Source: Poa pratensis (Eukaryota; Streptophyta; Magnoliopsida; Poales; Poaceae). From it: 64,000 nucleotides of DNA. This document shows positions 1 through 12,593 of this stretch, piece by piece (within the stretch, counting starts at the first letter, position 1; the number at the start of each line of letters is the position of its first letter). Location of the stretch: positions 130,455,840 to 130,519,839 of the forward strand of contig CAMZMU010000041.1 in the NCBI GenBank assembly GCA_947311845.1. Direction: 5' to 3'. Under the pieces are notes generated by a model, which saw nothing but the letters and a program-made list of their open reading frames with translations, was not told the DNA's origin and searched no databases. The position numbers and the translations under genes were made by a program.

Positions 1-1900
1 CCTGATATTGCTGCCTTCTGTCTGAAAGACATCAGGCTTGGACCCAAGCTTCATATGCTTCATTGTGGCACACCAAAAAATCACCTGCGACTCTCTTTTG
101 TGTTCTCTCTAGCTCTTCTGCTTTGGCTTCGTTCTCAGCAATCACCACCAAATGGGGGCCAAGAAGAAGAAACACCTCAACAAACCCACAAACACTTAAC
201 CCATCAACAAAGTAGCAAACCGGTGGGCACAACCATGTGAAAGGACAAGACCAACAACTGGTGATAAGGATCCACGCCCAACTGTCCCCCTCGCGGCGCG
301 GCAGAGCCCCCACCAGATCAAATCAGGTCAAGAATCCCCTCTAGATAAGCAAACTAGTGAGCAGTTGCATCAAGATCTGGGTCCGGGAAAGCACAACGGC
401 AACAGGAACTCCTCCTCCGAGCTGGATCGCACACGCAGAGGGAGGGAAGCGGCAGCACCTGCAGAGCACAAGGGCAGCATCTTGAGGTGAGGGGACAGCG
501 GGAATAATCGGTGAGGCAATGTTGGGAGACCATGGGAACAAGCACCAGTGAGGCGAGGGGAGGAATCTTTCCTATCTTGGTTAAAATCGCAAGCAATCGA
601 CATGGATGGCAAGACAGGTTTTACAAGATGAGAATTATTTTAAGGATGCAGCACATGTAAAGCAGTCAAACGGTGGTTATAGAAATTGCGATCCGTAGAC
701 CACAGGTTTTGATTTGAGGGGTTGGCAACAAGGTCGAAAATGCACATCAAGAAGTCGGCATGTCAAGATTATTCTCTGGGTGATTTCAACACAGGGAAAA
801 AATACATATAAATCACGAGACGAGAAATGGAACAGAAGATTATGAGCTTTCTCGGAACAAAAAAACACCACAAAATTGTGTTACCCAGATTATTGACAAG
901 CAATGGCACACATCTCCACAAAAAGTACACTTTTATCTTCTGCTACAAGAAAGACGGAAAAAGGTACACAAATTGTAGTTTACTTTCAGTTCGCCAAGAA
1001 CACAAGTTCAGTATTGCCTAACAAAGCGCAAGAATGTTGAACAGAACCCTAAAAGAACTTCAGCGACAGAAAATATGGATGGAATGGAGAGAATGAAACA
1101 TTAGGATTAGATCGCTCACATGAACAAAATCGACCCACGCAGGGATCCGTCAGCAGCAAGAGAAATCGATCAGCGCGGACGGATCTCCACTAGTACAGGG
1201 GAGGACTAGGAGGCGTGGCGGCGGAGAGGGGAAGAGGAAGGAAGGCTCACTCCGATCTTGAAGGCCCAGCGAGGGATACGCTTCCTCTTCTCCTCAGCGG
1301 AGGGAAGGGAGTGAGTGAGGGTCTTGGCAGAAACCAACAGAAGAGCGCAGAAGAAAAGGCAGCTTTTTAGGACGGAGGAAACGACCAAGCCAACGAACAT
1401 CAGACATTCCTACCGAACTACCACCACTACTGCTAGATACTCCGCTCTATTGCAGGAAAAAATGTCCAGCGTCGTTATTAAACTTGAAAAGAAAATACAA
1501 ATCCAAACTTGAAGAAAAAACAAGTAAAAAATAGACCTTAATTACCTTACTCTGCGTCCAGGACTTGTTCTAGGAGAATCGAACGGAGCGATGAAGCACG
1601 CTTATGTTTGCGGCGGCGATCTGCCGCTGAGCTGCTGATGAGTGTCTTTCTTGCTGAGGAGCGAGCGAGTTGCGTTTGCTGGTGCCTGCTGCTGCTCGAA
1701 TGGATTTGGTCTTTTATCTTCAAGAAATGCTGGTGGGGTTGCCGCGGTGGGGTGGCAAAGCCATTGCATAGGCTTTCCGAATGGACTGTCCTGCCCCTCG
1801 AAATGTTCTCTTGCTGGCCCCTCTCTTTCTCCTCATACTACTTCCCAAGAACTGCATTTATAGTCCGGTCTCTGCTTTTGTTTTTATCCCCACCTTTTTA
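1..1900 (-). other. Possible 5' exons/UTR of a minus-strand gene leaving the window on the left
   Basis: No coding exon can be identified with confidence. On the minus strand a GC-rich stretch near 1400-1200 looks like a 5' exon: an ATG at 1400 opens a short hydrophobic stretch followed by a basic run (EEKRKR), and a plausible splice donor (GTGAGC) follows near 1253. Another donor-like site (CAG then GTGATT) occurs near 86-90, after a charged stretch (KAEELERTQKR). These could be leading exons or 5'-UTR exons of a gene whose body lies left of position 1. I do not recognise any domain, and the short plus-strand frames here look accidental. Confidence 0.25.
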
Positions 1901-3542
1901 GTGCTGGAGAAATTACTTTTTTATGTGGCCTAATTTGAAAAAGTAATTTGTGGGGGTAATTTGTACGAAAACTCACCTCCAGCGTCATCTGAAAGGAGTA
2001 AGTCTCATGAAATTTGTATGCGGGGCACCTAGTTGGATAAACCACCAACAAAGTCATGAAAACCTAGACACATAGATGTTCTTTTTTTTTTTGATAAACT
2101 AGGTTTAAAAAGATAGTTCAGACAATATTTTCTAAAATTCATGGTGCACGAGAAAAAAAAATCACAAAGCTTTCAATTTCAAACGAAAATAGAAAGCTAG
2201 TTTTCACAAAATTAAGTGTGAAGTTTTGGAAGTCCAATAGCTTTTGAATTGGCAGCTCACCTAAGAGAGAAGTGGAACATCTTGACAAAAATTACCCATT
2301 TCTAATGGATGGCCAATAATAAATCAGTGTCTTACTGCCTCATATATACGAGGTAAGTAAGTAAAACATCTTGAGTACACTTGGGCATGGAAGCCCGGTC
2401 CGACAGCTTGGCCCAGGCCCGACCCCAAAATTCTAGGACGGGTTAGGCTAGGCCACCGGGCTAGGCTTGGTCGTTTTGCACTTTGGGTCAGGCTCGGGCT
2501 TGCACGGGGGCTCATCAAGCTCATATAATTTGTTATGTGAGAAAAAAGGTCTAAGTTCACTTTGTTCACGTCGAATTCAGTGAAAGCCAAACTTTGTAAG
2601 AGTTGATCAAATATATAAGAAAAGTATCAACACTCATTAGAATGATCACAATATATATATTTTCATGTTATATGCATTTGATATTATAGAAGTTGATTTT
2701 TTTCCGTATATGCTCATCAAACTTTTCATTTTGAAAAAAAAACTCATATAAATAAAAACAAAAAGTGTGTAGATCAAGCGAAAATATATATCTCTATTTT
2801 CGCCACTTCAGTATGCTTTAGATAAGGCTGGTGTTATTGGATTGGTATTTAGTTTAACCTTCGTTAATGGGAAACAAAATTTCAAATTAATGAAAATGAA
2901 TCGTACAACACCAAGGAAAGTTCCTAATTAACTGCATGTCCTGAGGACAAAAAACACATCGTCGACATCTTGCTGTCAGTCAGTACAATATGTAGCCCTA
3001 CCTGGGAACCAGGGTGAATTGCCAACGGTTCAGTTGGCTAGCATTCAGTAAGTTGTCTCAAAAGCAATGAGTTCTTGGGTGTGAACAGGCTCGATATGCT
3101 CATTGGGTTACTGTACACTTAAAAGGAAATAGGTGGATATTTTCAATGGTTTCTGTACTTTCTTTGACTGTTTGTGGCGAACTGGCGATGGGTAACAGTG
3201 ACAGGAAAATTGGATTATTTTTTCAAGGAAAAGCACGTTGCCCTGGATCTCGCCAACATGCTGCACATCGATCCCTTCTGCCGTTCTCTCGAGCCATGCG
3301 CTGTCAGCTTAGCTTTGAGGCAGTAGTACACGGCGGAAAGCGATTCGGTTATCCACGAAAACGCTCTGAAATCTGCCGTTGTTCTTCTCTGTGGACGTAG
3401 CATTCGGAGTAGCCACACAAATGTACCCATGTCGTCTCCGAGCTCCGGCCGGCAGGGGACACAGGTTCTCTCGACATCGCTACCACCTTTTGTCGTGGGT
3501 GATCAAAGAGATCTCGTGTTTTCTCGATGGAGATCAAAGCGT
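1901..3542. other. Intergenic, AT-rich, no gene seen
   Basis: I see no coding region. About 2395-2515 is a GC-rich patch of repeated GGCCCGG/GGCTAGGC-like words, a composition often found in small grass transposons, but I could not find terminal repeats that would define an element. Confidence 0.4.
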
Positions 3543-3629
3543 TTTCTTGCATGCCTGGCAATTCTATCTGTATCTTGTGTACTTCCATTCTATCTGCTGC
3601 ATATAACAGGGCAAGATTTTGTGAAAGTT
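3543..3629 (+). repeat. Direct repeat copy A: paralogue of the empty Harbinger target site
   Basis: This 87-bp segment is nearly identical to 4047-4110 followed by 26915-26937, the two sequences flanking the Harbinger element. Only two substitutions are visible (CTGCTGCAT here, CTACTCCAT there). Here CATATAACAGGGCAAG runs uninterrupted with a single TAA, while the other copy has TAA on both sides of the transposon. It therefore acts as an internal record of the target before insertion. The sequence between the copies (3630-4046) is unrelated to either. Confidence 0.85.
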
Positions 3630-4046
3630 TTTTTCGAGATTGACGGGGGAATAAATCCCCACCGCTTGTTTCATTCATCGAAAGAGTCTGGCGGGTTATG
3701 TTCTTACAACAGAATAGCAATTGTACAGGGGATACAGGGGAAGAGAAAACAATGAAAATACATGAAAAAAATACAACTAGAAGAGGGAACAGCAAGAGCC
3801 ACCAAGAGACACAAGAGGTGAGGGGGTGTAGTCGAGGGATCACAATGTCAAGACTCTGCAATCATTGCCTCACGCACCGCACCGGCATGCGACTCGAACC
3901 CCAGGCACAACTCAGGAGCACCACCATCATCATCATCGGAGTGTCAAGCCTAGCACCTGGCACTAACCTAGATAGGGAGCTCCGCCACGAAGATCGAGAC
4001 AAAAACAGGTGGGGGAGACATACATTGTGTCGTCAATGAGCAAAGG
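3630..4046. other. Unassigned 417-bp segment between the two direct-repeat copies
   Basis: It lies between copy A (3543-3629) and copy B (4047-4110 plus 26915-26937) of an 87-bp repeat. It begins with TTTCGAGATTGACGGGGGA, like retroelement debris in cereals, but I found no terminal repeats or protein similarity. It may be an old insertion, or the middle of a diverged tandem duplication. Confidence 0.4.
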
Positions 4047-4089
4047 TTTCTTGCATGCCTGGCAATTCTATCTGTATCTTGTGTACTTC

Positions 4090-4205
4090 CATTCTATCTA
4101 CTCCATATAAGAGCATCTCCACCGGGGCCTTCAAGTGACCCCCAATGCATTCTATCTACTCCATATAAGAGCATCTCCACCGGGAGCCTCCAAGTGATCC
4201 CCAAA
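4090..4205 (+). repeat. 58-bp tandem duplication of the Harbinger left terminus with its flank
   Basis: The unit at 4090-4147 is repeated at 4148-4205. Each contains about 20 bp of host flank ending in CATATAA, then the terminal repeat start GAGCATCTCCACCGGG and part of the subterminal sequence. The units differ by a few substitutions (GGGGCCTTC against GGGAGCCTCC). There are therefore two candidate left ends, 4111 and 4169, both preceded by TAA. Confidence 0.85.
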
Positions 4206-4694
4206 TGCCCATTGGGGGTCCGGACGGCTAAAAACGCCACCAGCGGCACCCTCCAAAGGGTCACCCTGAGCAAAAACATGTCCGGCACCTTCGAAGAGGC
4301 CTCTTCGGGGGTGCCGGACATGGGGCGGACATGCGTCTGACAGGGGAGGCCCGTCCGTCATAGAGACAGAGCGGCGTGACCTGAGTCATTCGCTCCCCAC
4401 ACCCTCCTTCTCTTTTCATCTCACCGGCGATTCGCACCATCGCCGCCACTCTCGTCGCCGCCTGCTTGATTCGCACCTCGGGCACCTAGCCGGGGCGGCA
4501 ACGCAGACCCACGTGCCGCCGTTCTCCGCCTGTCTGCGACCAGTCCAGCGCCGGAGTAGCTAGTTTCTAAGCCGGGTACGCCTCTTCTTTCCTCCCACCC
4601 CGCCCACAACCTGTTCGACCATTCGTCCGTAGGCTCATTTGGTTGATTGTTCATTTGTGGCTTTGTTCCATTGCTTTCTTTCGTCCAATAGGCC

Positions 4695-4906
4695 ATGGAC
4701 AGCGACGACGAGGTCATGTTTTTTGAAATGATGAAGGAGGATGCCGCCCTTGCGGCTGACATCGAGAAGAATGAGATGGTCATGGCCGCACTTCTACAGG
4801 CCGCGATCGAGGAAGACGCGGCACCGAAGTTTGGAGGATCAGAGAAGGGGTGGAGGCCCAACAAGGAACGCAATAGAGCAACTGGGCACATGCTCTTATA
4901 CCAATA
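4695..4906 (+). pseudogene. PIF/Harbinger transposase, N-terminal part (split gene)
   Basis: This encodes the first 70 residues plus two bases of the next codon. It opens with the acidic start MDSDDEVMFFEMM typical of grass Harbinger transposases, followed by an acidic, Met/Ala-rich segment and a basic stretch (KGWRPNKERNRA). The frame then enters the CAATA target site, where the retrotransposon begins at 4907. Residue 70 (Q) and the first two bases of Tyr71 are on this side; the third base of that codon is at 25542. Removing the insert and one CAATA copy gives an uninterrupted 438-residue frame, so the gene was intact when the retrotransposon landed. Confidence 0.92.
4902..4906. repeat. Target site duplication CAATA, left copy (partner 25537-25541)
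   Basis: CAATA lies directly before the LTR start (TGTAATACACC) and again directly after the last LTR end (GTCACTACA). A 5-bp duplication is normal for Gypsy/Copia integration. Only one pair brackets the whole three-LTR array. Confidence 0.93.
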
Positions 4907-7900
4907 TGTAATACACCAGCATTTAGGAGTTATCAGAGGGCAGAAATAGAAATTTGTGTATCTGAAAATCCTGAATAAATTTTTCGCAAATTAAAACCCT
5001 GGAGTGATCGAAGTTTGATCATTATTATGATTTAAGCTTTAGATCATCTTAGGTAAATTTGATAATTTTTAACATGACCTTTAGGAATTAGCTTGTAGAA
5101 AGAATTTGAATTCAAATTAAATATTCAAATAATTGAATTTGTAAAGTAAATTCAAATTCAAACATTTAAGAAACTAAAACAATAATTAAGTAAATGAGTT
5201 TATAGATGTTTGAATAATTCAAATCTTTACAATAAATATTACAACTTATTGAATTCTTACAAAGACAAACAAATAACTTTATTGATAAAGTATAATAATA
5301 CATTGTCATTACAAGTATGTTACAACAAATTGAATTACAAAAAGGAATATTACAATTATTTCTAAAACTACAAAATCTTGTATCTTCTTCTTCATTTGAT
5401 CTCCAACTTTACAATTGATTTCCTGCAAATCAAAAGAAAGGCAAGAACAAAAGAAAACAAATACAAAGAGGGGATTAGTGTTAATCAAAGCCCTCAGTTT
5501 ATGGCAGTGTAGTGCACTGCTAAACACATCATTGGGATGTTGTTAATCAAGGTTAGCATCTGTTCTTAAGCATCATTTGCCTCAGCACAACATCATTGGC
5601 CTAAATCCACTTGGCAGTCAGAAATAAACCACACATGAAGGATAATATCAAACCAGCCGAAGCTCAGGTTCACAGAACCTGGGAAGCAACTAACCAAGCA
5701 GCACAATCACCTGGTGCTACTGTGCTGTCCTCAGCACACCATTCACTCCCAGGAGGGGATAAGAGCAAGGAAGCAGCCGTAGGAGCTAGCAAAATAGAAC
5801 CACAACACTCACTCAAGCAACCAGTTCGAGTTCATCTCAGCTTAACACACAGCCCATCACCACACCACAAATCTGTCCACTTTTCACCACACAACCCTTG
5901 CCAAAAGCAAGAACAAGATGGGTAGAAGCACAAGAGCCAGCAGGAGCTAGGAGGAGAAGGCCAGGAGCTAGAAGGGAGTAGCTGGAGCTGGAGGAGCAGG
6001 CCAGCTAGGTGAACAAGAAGGAGACCACAAGATCTGTTGATCAAGGAATCAAGAAAAGCCACAAGCAACACAGCAACACCACCACCACACCTGATAAGAG
6101 GTTGATGCTCTATTTCTCTAGCAAAATAAACTGCTAGTTACACATGGAGTAGGGTGGTGTATTTTTCCCTCAGCTAGGCATAGAAGTGCTATGCAAAATC
6201 TTCACAGGGAATTAAAAAATAAGAAGCAAGCATAACATCTGTTCTTATTTACAAAGGCCTCAGCCTGTGCATCATAGGCAGGGGCAAGTTCTCCAATATT
6301 TAGCAAAGGCACAACATGCTAATAGCATGATTTACACATAAAGGCAGCACAAGGCCAGTACTTGGTTGCTGGGCACTAACTCCACAAGGGGAATAGCACA
6401 TCAAACACATCTGTGCACTAACCATATCACTGGAAAGTATAAATACATTTCCTAAGCTAAAATCATCAGCTAGCTTCTGTGTAACTCAAAGGAGGCATCA
6501 CAGCAAGCTACACTAACAATAATTAGCTCCAGAAAATCATCTACACTTGCACAAAGCACTACCAGGGCATCAAAACACATCTTCTGTTCATCAACAGAAG
6601 CACAGGAAAGCATTAAAAAAGCAAGTTAAACCAGCTAGCTACTGTGTAACTCTCAGGGAGGCATCACAGTAAGCAAACTCGTCTAAATCATGCTCAAATA
6701 ACTTCAAACATCACTGCTAGATCATGCAATGCATGTTCCAACTCAGTTATAAATTATATCTATACAAATTCATGTCACAAACATCAGAACACATCCTGTG
6801 TTCATCACAGGAGCAATAGAGCAACATCACACCTAGAAATAGGAAACATAAAATCACCACTAGCAGCTCACATCACAGAGCAGGGCACGAAGGCCAGAGA
6901 AGGAGTGAAGAAGAGAGGAGTGGGGAGATAGCTTACCAGCGCCTTGGAGCAAACCATGGCGGCATGGTGGGGCAGTGCCCACGCGGCCACCATGGCGCAG
7001 CCAAGGGAAGATCTTCCCTACCACCACACCATCACCACGGCGGCACAGGCCGTGGCGGAACACTCGAGGCAGCACAAGCACGGCGGAGCAGCTTGGGCCG
7101 GGAGCACGGCGATGCCGCGCTGCTACCGGAACCCTAGGCTCGGGGACAGCCCGCGTGTGGCCGCACCGGGCAGCGGGACACAAATCGCCTCGGAGAGGAT
7201 GTAGTAAAAGGGTGGCGCGTCGATTGCGCCGCGGCACGGCAGCGGAGACCGCCGGAGCTCGCCGGAATATGGCGGCGACTGCGACGGCGACAAGGGGAAT
7301 CGCGAGAGGAGAGGAAGAACACGGGGGTCGGGTGAGAGGAGCGAGCGAGCAAGTGTGGCTCGGGTTCGAGCCAAACCCTGGTTCTGGGTTGGGTTCAACC
7401 CACTAGAGCCAGGGGTAAAATGGTCTTTTCACAAAATAAATAAAAATGAAATTTTACAAAATCATTTATTCTAAAGTAATAGAAATACCATGCTGTAAAA
7501 TAAATAAAAATATTCATAGAAACTTTATGAACTCAAGTAAATTGATTGATATTATTAATTTATTTTATCTTGATTTAAAATATAAGATATACTATTATAT
7601 CTCTAAAAATTATTTTAAATAAGATTTTAAGTTAGAAAATTCAAACAAAATTCAAATAAATTTAGAAATATATCCTGTAGTTCTTAATTCATAAAAGTGA
7701 AATTCTTTATTTAATAAAACTTGATCACTATTATTAATACCTTTAATAATTGGATTAATTTTGTGTTATAAATTTCAAGTGTTTAACCCAAATTAATAAT
7801 TACTTCATAATATAAGTTTACTTGTTGTGTTTTTTTCCAAGTGTTAGTATTTAAGTCATATTATTTTATTACTTAAAGAAAAGTTAAACACATAAGTAAC

Positions 7901-9880
7901 CACTCTTAATATTTAATAATATACCATCAATTAAATAAGTACCATTATGGTATGATACCAACAAATATATATATGATTTATTTCTTCAAAAGTTATTCTT
8001 TTTGTATTCATAAATAATATTACTACACCATTTCTTCAATTAATTGAAGTCAAAACATGTTCTTTACAAACATAAAAATGATAATAACTAACCCTAAAAC
8101 AACCATTTAGTATTATGACGTTGTTTTTACTTCATTCTTATGCTTAATATGTACTTTAGGATTAAAGTTTTAATTCATCTTTCTTGTGAAGTAAACTTGA
8201 AGATAAAACAAATCTAAAAATAATCACCAAACTCAAAACAACCCTCAACCATCGAGAGTCAGTTACGGGTTTAAGGCAATGCATCTCATACTTATGCATA
8301 TTAGCATATTGCTTCTTCAAACATTAGTCCTTACCGGACCAATGGCCTTTTTTCCAGATTTTGGAGTCTTTATTGTATCGAAGACCTTGGCTGCATAATC
8401 TTGCAGTCAAAAAGGCAAGTTCACTCTTGCTCATGTCCTACTTGATTATGTTTATCAAAGTAAATGCAAAATACTATGGTTTATCATTGCATGAAAAAGA
8501 AAAACCTATCTTCGAATGATGTGAATTGCTATATAATATTGTTGGCTGGCAGATGGAACCATGGTATGATGTGGTTGGTGGAGGTTCCATTTGCACGGGA
8601 AAGTATTATCTAGGATTTAATAACCAATGCCGTCAGCGTTCTTGCGCCGTAAATGAAGCGTTAACCATGAGACTTGGAATGGGACGGGAAAGTCATCTGT
8701 GATCTTTTCCCTTTCGCATGTCAACGGACTGCCAGTTCCTTAGGTGTAGATCTTGCGGGACTACATGCACATGGGTGGGATCCCTTAATTCCCAACGGTA
8801 ACTGGGGTCTATGATGGATTGTAGGGATGTCTGGAACGGTCTATCTGTATGGTATAGGGGAGGACTTTGGGTCCGGATCGGTCTACCATCAGATATAGGG
8901 AGGACAGACCTACAAAAGGGTGGGCATGCGGGGTTGTTGGAGAAGCACGGCGAATGGCTTGGATCAACAATCGGGCCCCACACCATAGGAAGTGTGGACA
9001 GGAAAGTACGCCTGGTTGTGCAACATGATGTTGGTCTCTTATGGGTAAAGTAACGCACCTCTGCAGAGTGTAAAAATGTGACATGTTACTCCATGTTCCA
9101 GGAAGGAACGGCGAACGCTGCAGGAAAGGAGGCTCCTCAAGGCCCTAGCACCTGTGAATGGATGACGGGCATAGTTTTCTGAAGATAAAATAAATCTTTT
9201 CCTAAAAATGTTTTACAAAGATATGCATGTTCATCCATGACCTTTTGGTATGGATGGTAGCTAGTGAATAAAACACCTTATTCCTATTATATGAACTTGC
9301 TGAGTAACGCTCGTGTCGCTCACCCTTTCCTCCGTTGATCCCCTGCTTAGATTATTGGTGACAGCTGAGGAAGGACAGGAATCCATAACGATGTTGGTGA
9401 GATCTTCGACAAGGAGTCAAATCAACCTGGTGAAGGCTGAAGGAGTCAACCTCTACTCTGCCGACGGATGAGTGGCGACAACAGTGCAACGGTGGACACC
9501 TCGACTACAATACCTTTGGTCAAGGCGTCTATAATCGGGTGGAGGAGCACAACTCTAGACACGGAAACTCCAGATGGATAGATTAGGCTTGTGACCACAA
9601 CAGTAATGGATCAGAAGTTAGAGGTAGAGCTGATATTCAGCTTAGTACTACGACTTGGATCTTTTTGAGAGTTTCATTTGCACGAGACCTACTTTGTATG
9701 TAAAGGAGGTTCTCGAGATTTTGTATTGAATAGTGTTGTAATCCTATAGTGTTACCTTGGACCGACTATGTTTCTGTTGTACTACTCTGAAGGATGTAAT
9801 ATTTACGGATTGGTCCTTCCGTGAGTATTATGTCAACGACTTGTACACTACAACATGCAGTGGTGTGCTGGGTCACTACA
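4907..9880 (+). repeat. LTR1 (4,974 bp), complete
   Basis: It runs from TGTAATACACC after the CAATA duplication to GTCACTACA, directly before the primer binding site. It differs from LTR2 and LTR3 by scattered substitutions and 1-10 bp indels, for example GAGGCAGCACAAGCACGG near 7070 where the others read GACGCAGCACAAATACGG. Within it, about 4950-6900 is moderately AT-rich, 6944-7400 is a GC/CpG-rich block, 7430-8250 is strongly AT-rich, and 8550-9880 is mixed. A short motif pair around 6470-6510 and 6631-6675 is an internal duplication offset by about 161 bp. It carries no credible gene. Confidence 0.93.
6944..7400. other. GC/CpG-rich block inside LTR1 (counterparts 14640-15105 and 22697-23058)
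   Basis: This block of about 450 bp stands out from the AT-rich LTR. It is dense in CG dinucleotides, has two GCCACC-ATGG-like contexts on the plus strand (near 6955-6995), and is open on both strands. It recurs in LTR2 and, with its left half deleted, in LTR3. The peptides are Ala/Arg/Pro-rich and change with single-base indels between copies, so I do not call a gene. It could be an LTR regulatory region or an old captured 5' exon. Confidence 0.55.
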
Positions 9881-9900
9881 GGTGGTATCAGAGCGAACGA
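9881..9900 (+). promoter_or_regulatory. Primer binding site, tRNA-iMet type (internal 1)
   Basis: GG then TGGTATCAGAGC at 9883-9894 follows the LTR end by two bases. TGGTATCAGAGC is the usual start of the plant initiator-tRNA-Met primer site; the bases after it (GAACGA) depart from the consensus, so primer pairing would be shorter than usual. Confidence 0.88.
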
Positions 9901-12593
9901 CCTTAGGATTAAAACCCTTTTAGGAGACTTGTAGGTTGGTAAGACTATAGGGAGTTATTATATTTAATTAAACTCTATATTTCTACAACTATGATGGTTA
10001 TTCACCTGAGAATAATACTGTCATACTTGTATACACATTTCCTTACCCAACTGGAGTAGATATTCTTATTTACTATTCTATAGGTATAATATTCATCTAC
10101 CTTATTTGTTTTTTTCAACTGGGTATGACCAGTGTAAGACTGTCTTGTACCAGTAGATACACCCAATAGTTTACATCTAAGTCAGTGTTACCTACATGGT
10201 ATCATTGATAATCCTATCTTTTGAAGTAGAACCCTATCATTAGTTGTGATGGAGGAAGTGAGGAGATTTTAATGATAGTGGAGAATCATCAACATTTAAC
10301 TATGAAAAGTATGTTAAGACCCTAATGATACATATCAAAGGGGATTCACCTGAGTATAGTCTAAAGTGTTAAGGAAAGTAGGAGATGGCATAAACAATGA
10401 AGGAAGCTATAGTACAACTTATGATGTGCAATCAACAACTACATAAAGGAATTGAATATGTTCGCCAATAGATGTTCCAGCCAGAGGGAAGATTCAAGTT
10501 ACATGGAGTTTAGTTCGGTATGAAACCAAGCCAAACCAGAACTACTCTTAGAGTACTTTGTCCTAGGATTATTCCGTTGCAAATGGGCAACTAGTGTAAC
10601 TACTGAGGCAAAGAGTTGTTTTAGCATATGACTATAAGGTAATATATACCTATATTGTAGTGTATAGCATCTAAGCCTGGGTACTTGAGATGTTTTTACT
10701 CAAGGTACTACTTATTTTACGGGCTTATGTTGCATGGTTGATAAAACTGCATTTGCGATTTATTGGATCTTATTGGATTTTTGATTGGCTAGGTTGGTAC
10801 ATGAAGTCAGAATTTGATGTACAATGGCATGATTGTCACATTGAGTTCTTTTCTTGATGTTACTGATCCAGAGGTAGATAGGATTCGTGTAAGGGAGAGA
10901 CGTGTTCTCAAAAGTTTCAAACAACAATGAAAGCTCAGGAAGAGAAGGAAGTCAAGATGATCGAAGTAAACGAAGCTACACGTGGGGATTGACCACAACT
11001 CATATCTTATTTGGATTCGGAGGTCAACAATATCAGTACATGGAAGAATGGAGGAACTACGAAAGTTCAAGGAAGAGTATCATTACCATTGGGAGAAAGG
11101 TTAATCAATAATGATGACAGGAAAGCTATATGAGAAAATCTACCGAGACTTATCCAAGGATGACAATTGTTCTTCGGGAAGCTATTGGTGTAGGAATGAT
11201 ATCTCTGAACCGGAGAATGTCTTGGGAATCACAACCTGGTGATAGTACCCGGTGTTCTTCGAGAGACCATAGGTATACAGGTTGGAAGTTTGAGTACAAA
11301 GGGCATAGAGAGAGCAACTCTATTCAGCAGAAAAGATCTAGTTGTTACTTAAGACTGAATGGATACAACTAGATGAAGATCGACTAACAAAAGGTCAGAC
11401 GAAAGGAAGCGCCCTAGCAACTTCTAAGGGGAAGAGTATGTTATACCCGTAGTTCAGAGAGTAGAATGGGGCTAAATTAGATTTGTGCATTGGCATAGCA
11501 TGCATCTGAAAATATGGGAAAATTTAAAACTTTTTCACGAAGTCATAGAGTGTTCAACCACCACTCGAAAGGCTAGTTGAGAATGTCGTTAGTTTGACGA
11601 GTAACTAAAAACTTGAAATTCAACTTGTGAAACTTACATCGAGGTTTCGCTGATGTTGGTAGATTAGACTTAGTCATCAACATGAGTATTACAAACTTCA
11701 AAATCTTGTCCTATCTAAATTCTCAAACATTTGGCTACAAGCGAATAATATAAGAAACTATAAACCAAATGATGATGACTTACATCATTAATCGAATAAG
11801 TACATATCTTAAAGAAAATAAAAGAAAGAATATTTGGAAGGAGGATAAAAGACTAAATTAAATCTTAATCTAGATCGAGTTATCCTACCAAGATTATCTT
11901 ATCTTCTTATCTCCCAATCTTCTCAAAATCATTCTACAAGAGAAGGCAACATAAGAAAGGAGGAAGATCAACAAGAAGATTATATAGAAGGATTTCATAG
12001 ATATGCATAGAAGCACTATGCTAGTCCATCACTAAGTATTTTGAAATTCCAATACAAAATATATTCTTATTAACTTCTCTAGTAACAGTGTGATATTCCA
12101 TTGCAGGTGTTATATAGAGGTAGTTTGGTAACAAGACTAGCTACCTTGATAACAAATTCTTCTTACATGCATAAGGCAATTGGAAGTCATAAAAAAAGAC
12201 ACATACATTCTTCTATAACCAACTTAGTTAAAGTTTTGCTAGGATTTAACTGGATGGCTTCACCAAGTGATGTTGGATACTAGATACAGAATTTTAATAA
12301 CTTATCATTTGGATCACCTAAATTCAAGTAGGAAAATATGATAAGATACAACCTTGATCCATACACGAGAAAGAATAGCGAGGAGGAAATAATAAACCAC
12401 ATTACAACTTAGGCAACATATTCAAGTTTCTAAGTAAGCATGCTACATGGAGATTTATGGTGTTTCTCCAAGGATGAGTTCCTAGGAGGTAGTAAAGCCA
12501 ATTCATAAAGCCCACATAATAATCACCTTATCTAGGTATCACCTGAGAAACTCTCACATTCAGGTACACACGCCATAACTTCGGGACGAAGTT

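Noticed and set aside
3349..3861. 170-codon minus-strand frame
   Set aside because: It spans the boundary between the 87-bp repeat and unrelated sequence, and has no recognisable motif or codon bias.
5309..5527. 72-codon hydrophobic minus-strand frame, repeated in LTR2 and LTR3
   Set aside because: Repeated only because the LTR is repeated; its AT-rich sequence explains the hydrophobic residues.
6860..7406. Overlapping long open frames on both strands in the LTR GC-rich block (also 14641-15128 and 22631-23123)
   Set aside because: They are Ala/Arg/Pro-rich, open on both strands and change frame between LTR copies by single-base indels; no domain.
8693..9084. 121-codon minus-strand frame in the LTR (also 16419-16784 and 24375-24740)
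   Set aside because: It differs in frame between copies and shows no domain; treated as LTR sequence.
10902..11372. Short frames in the LARD interior as gag remnants
   Set aside because: No gag zinc knuckle or other retroviral motif; stops surround them.
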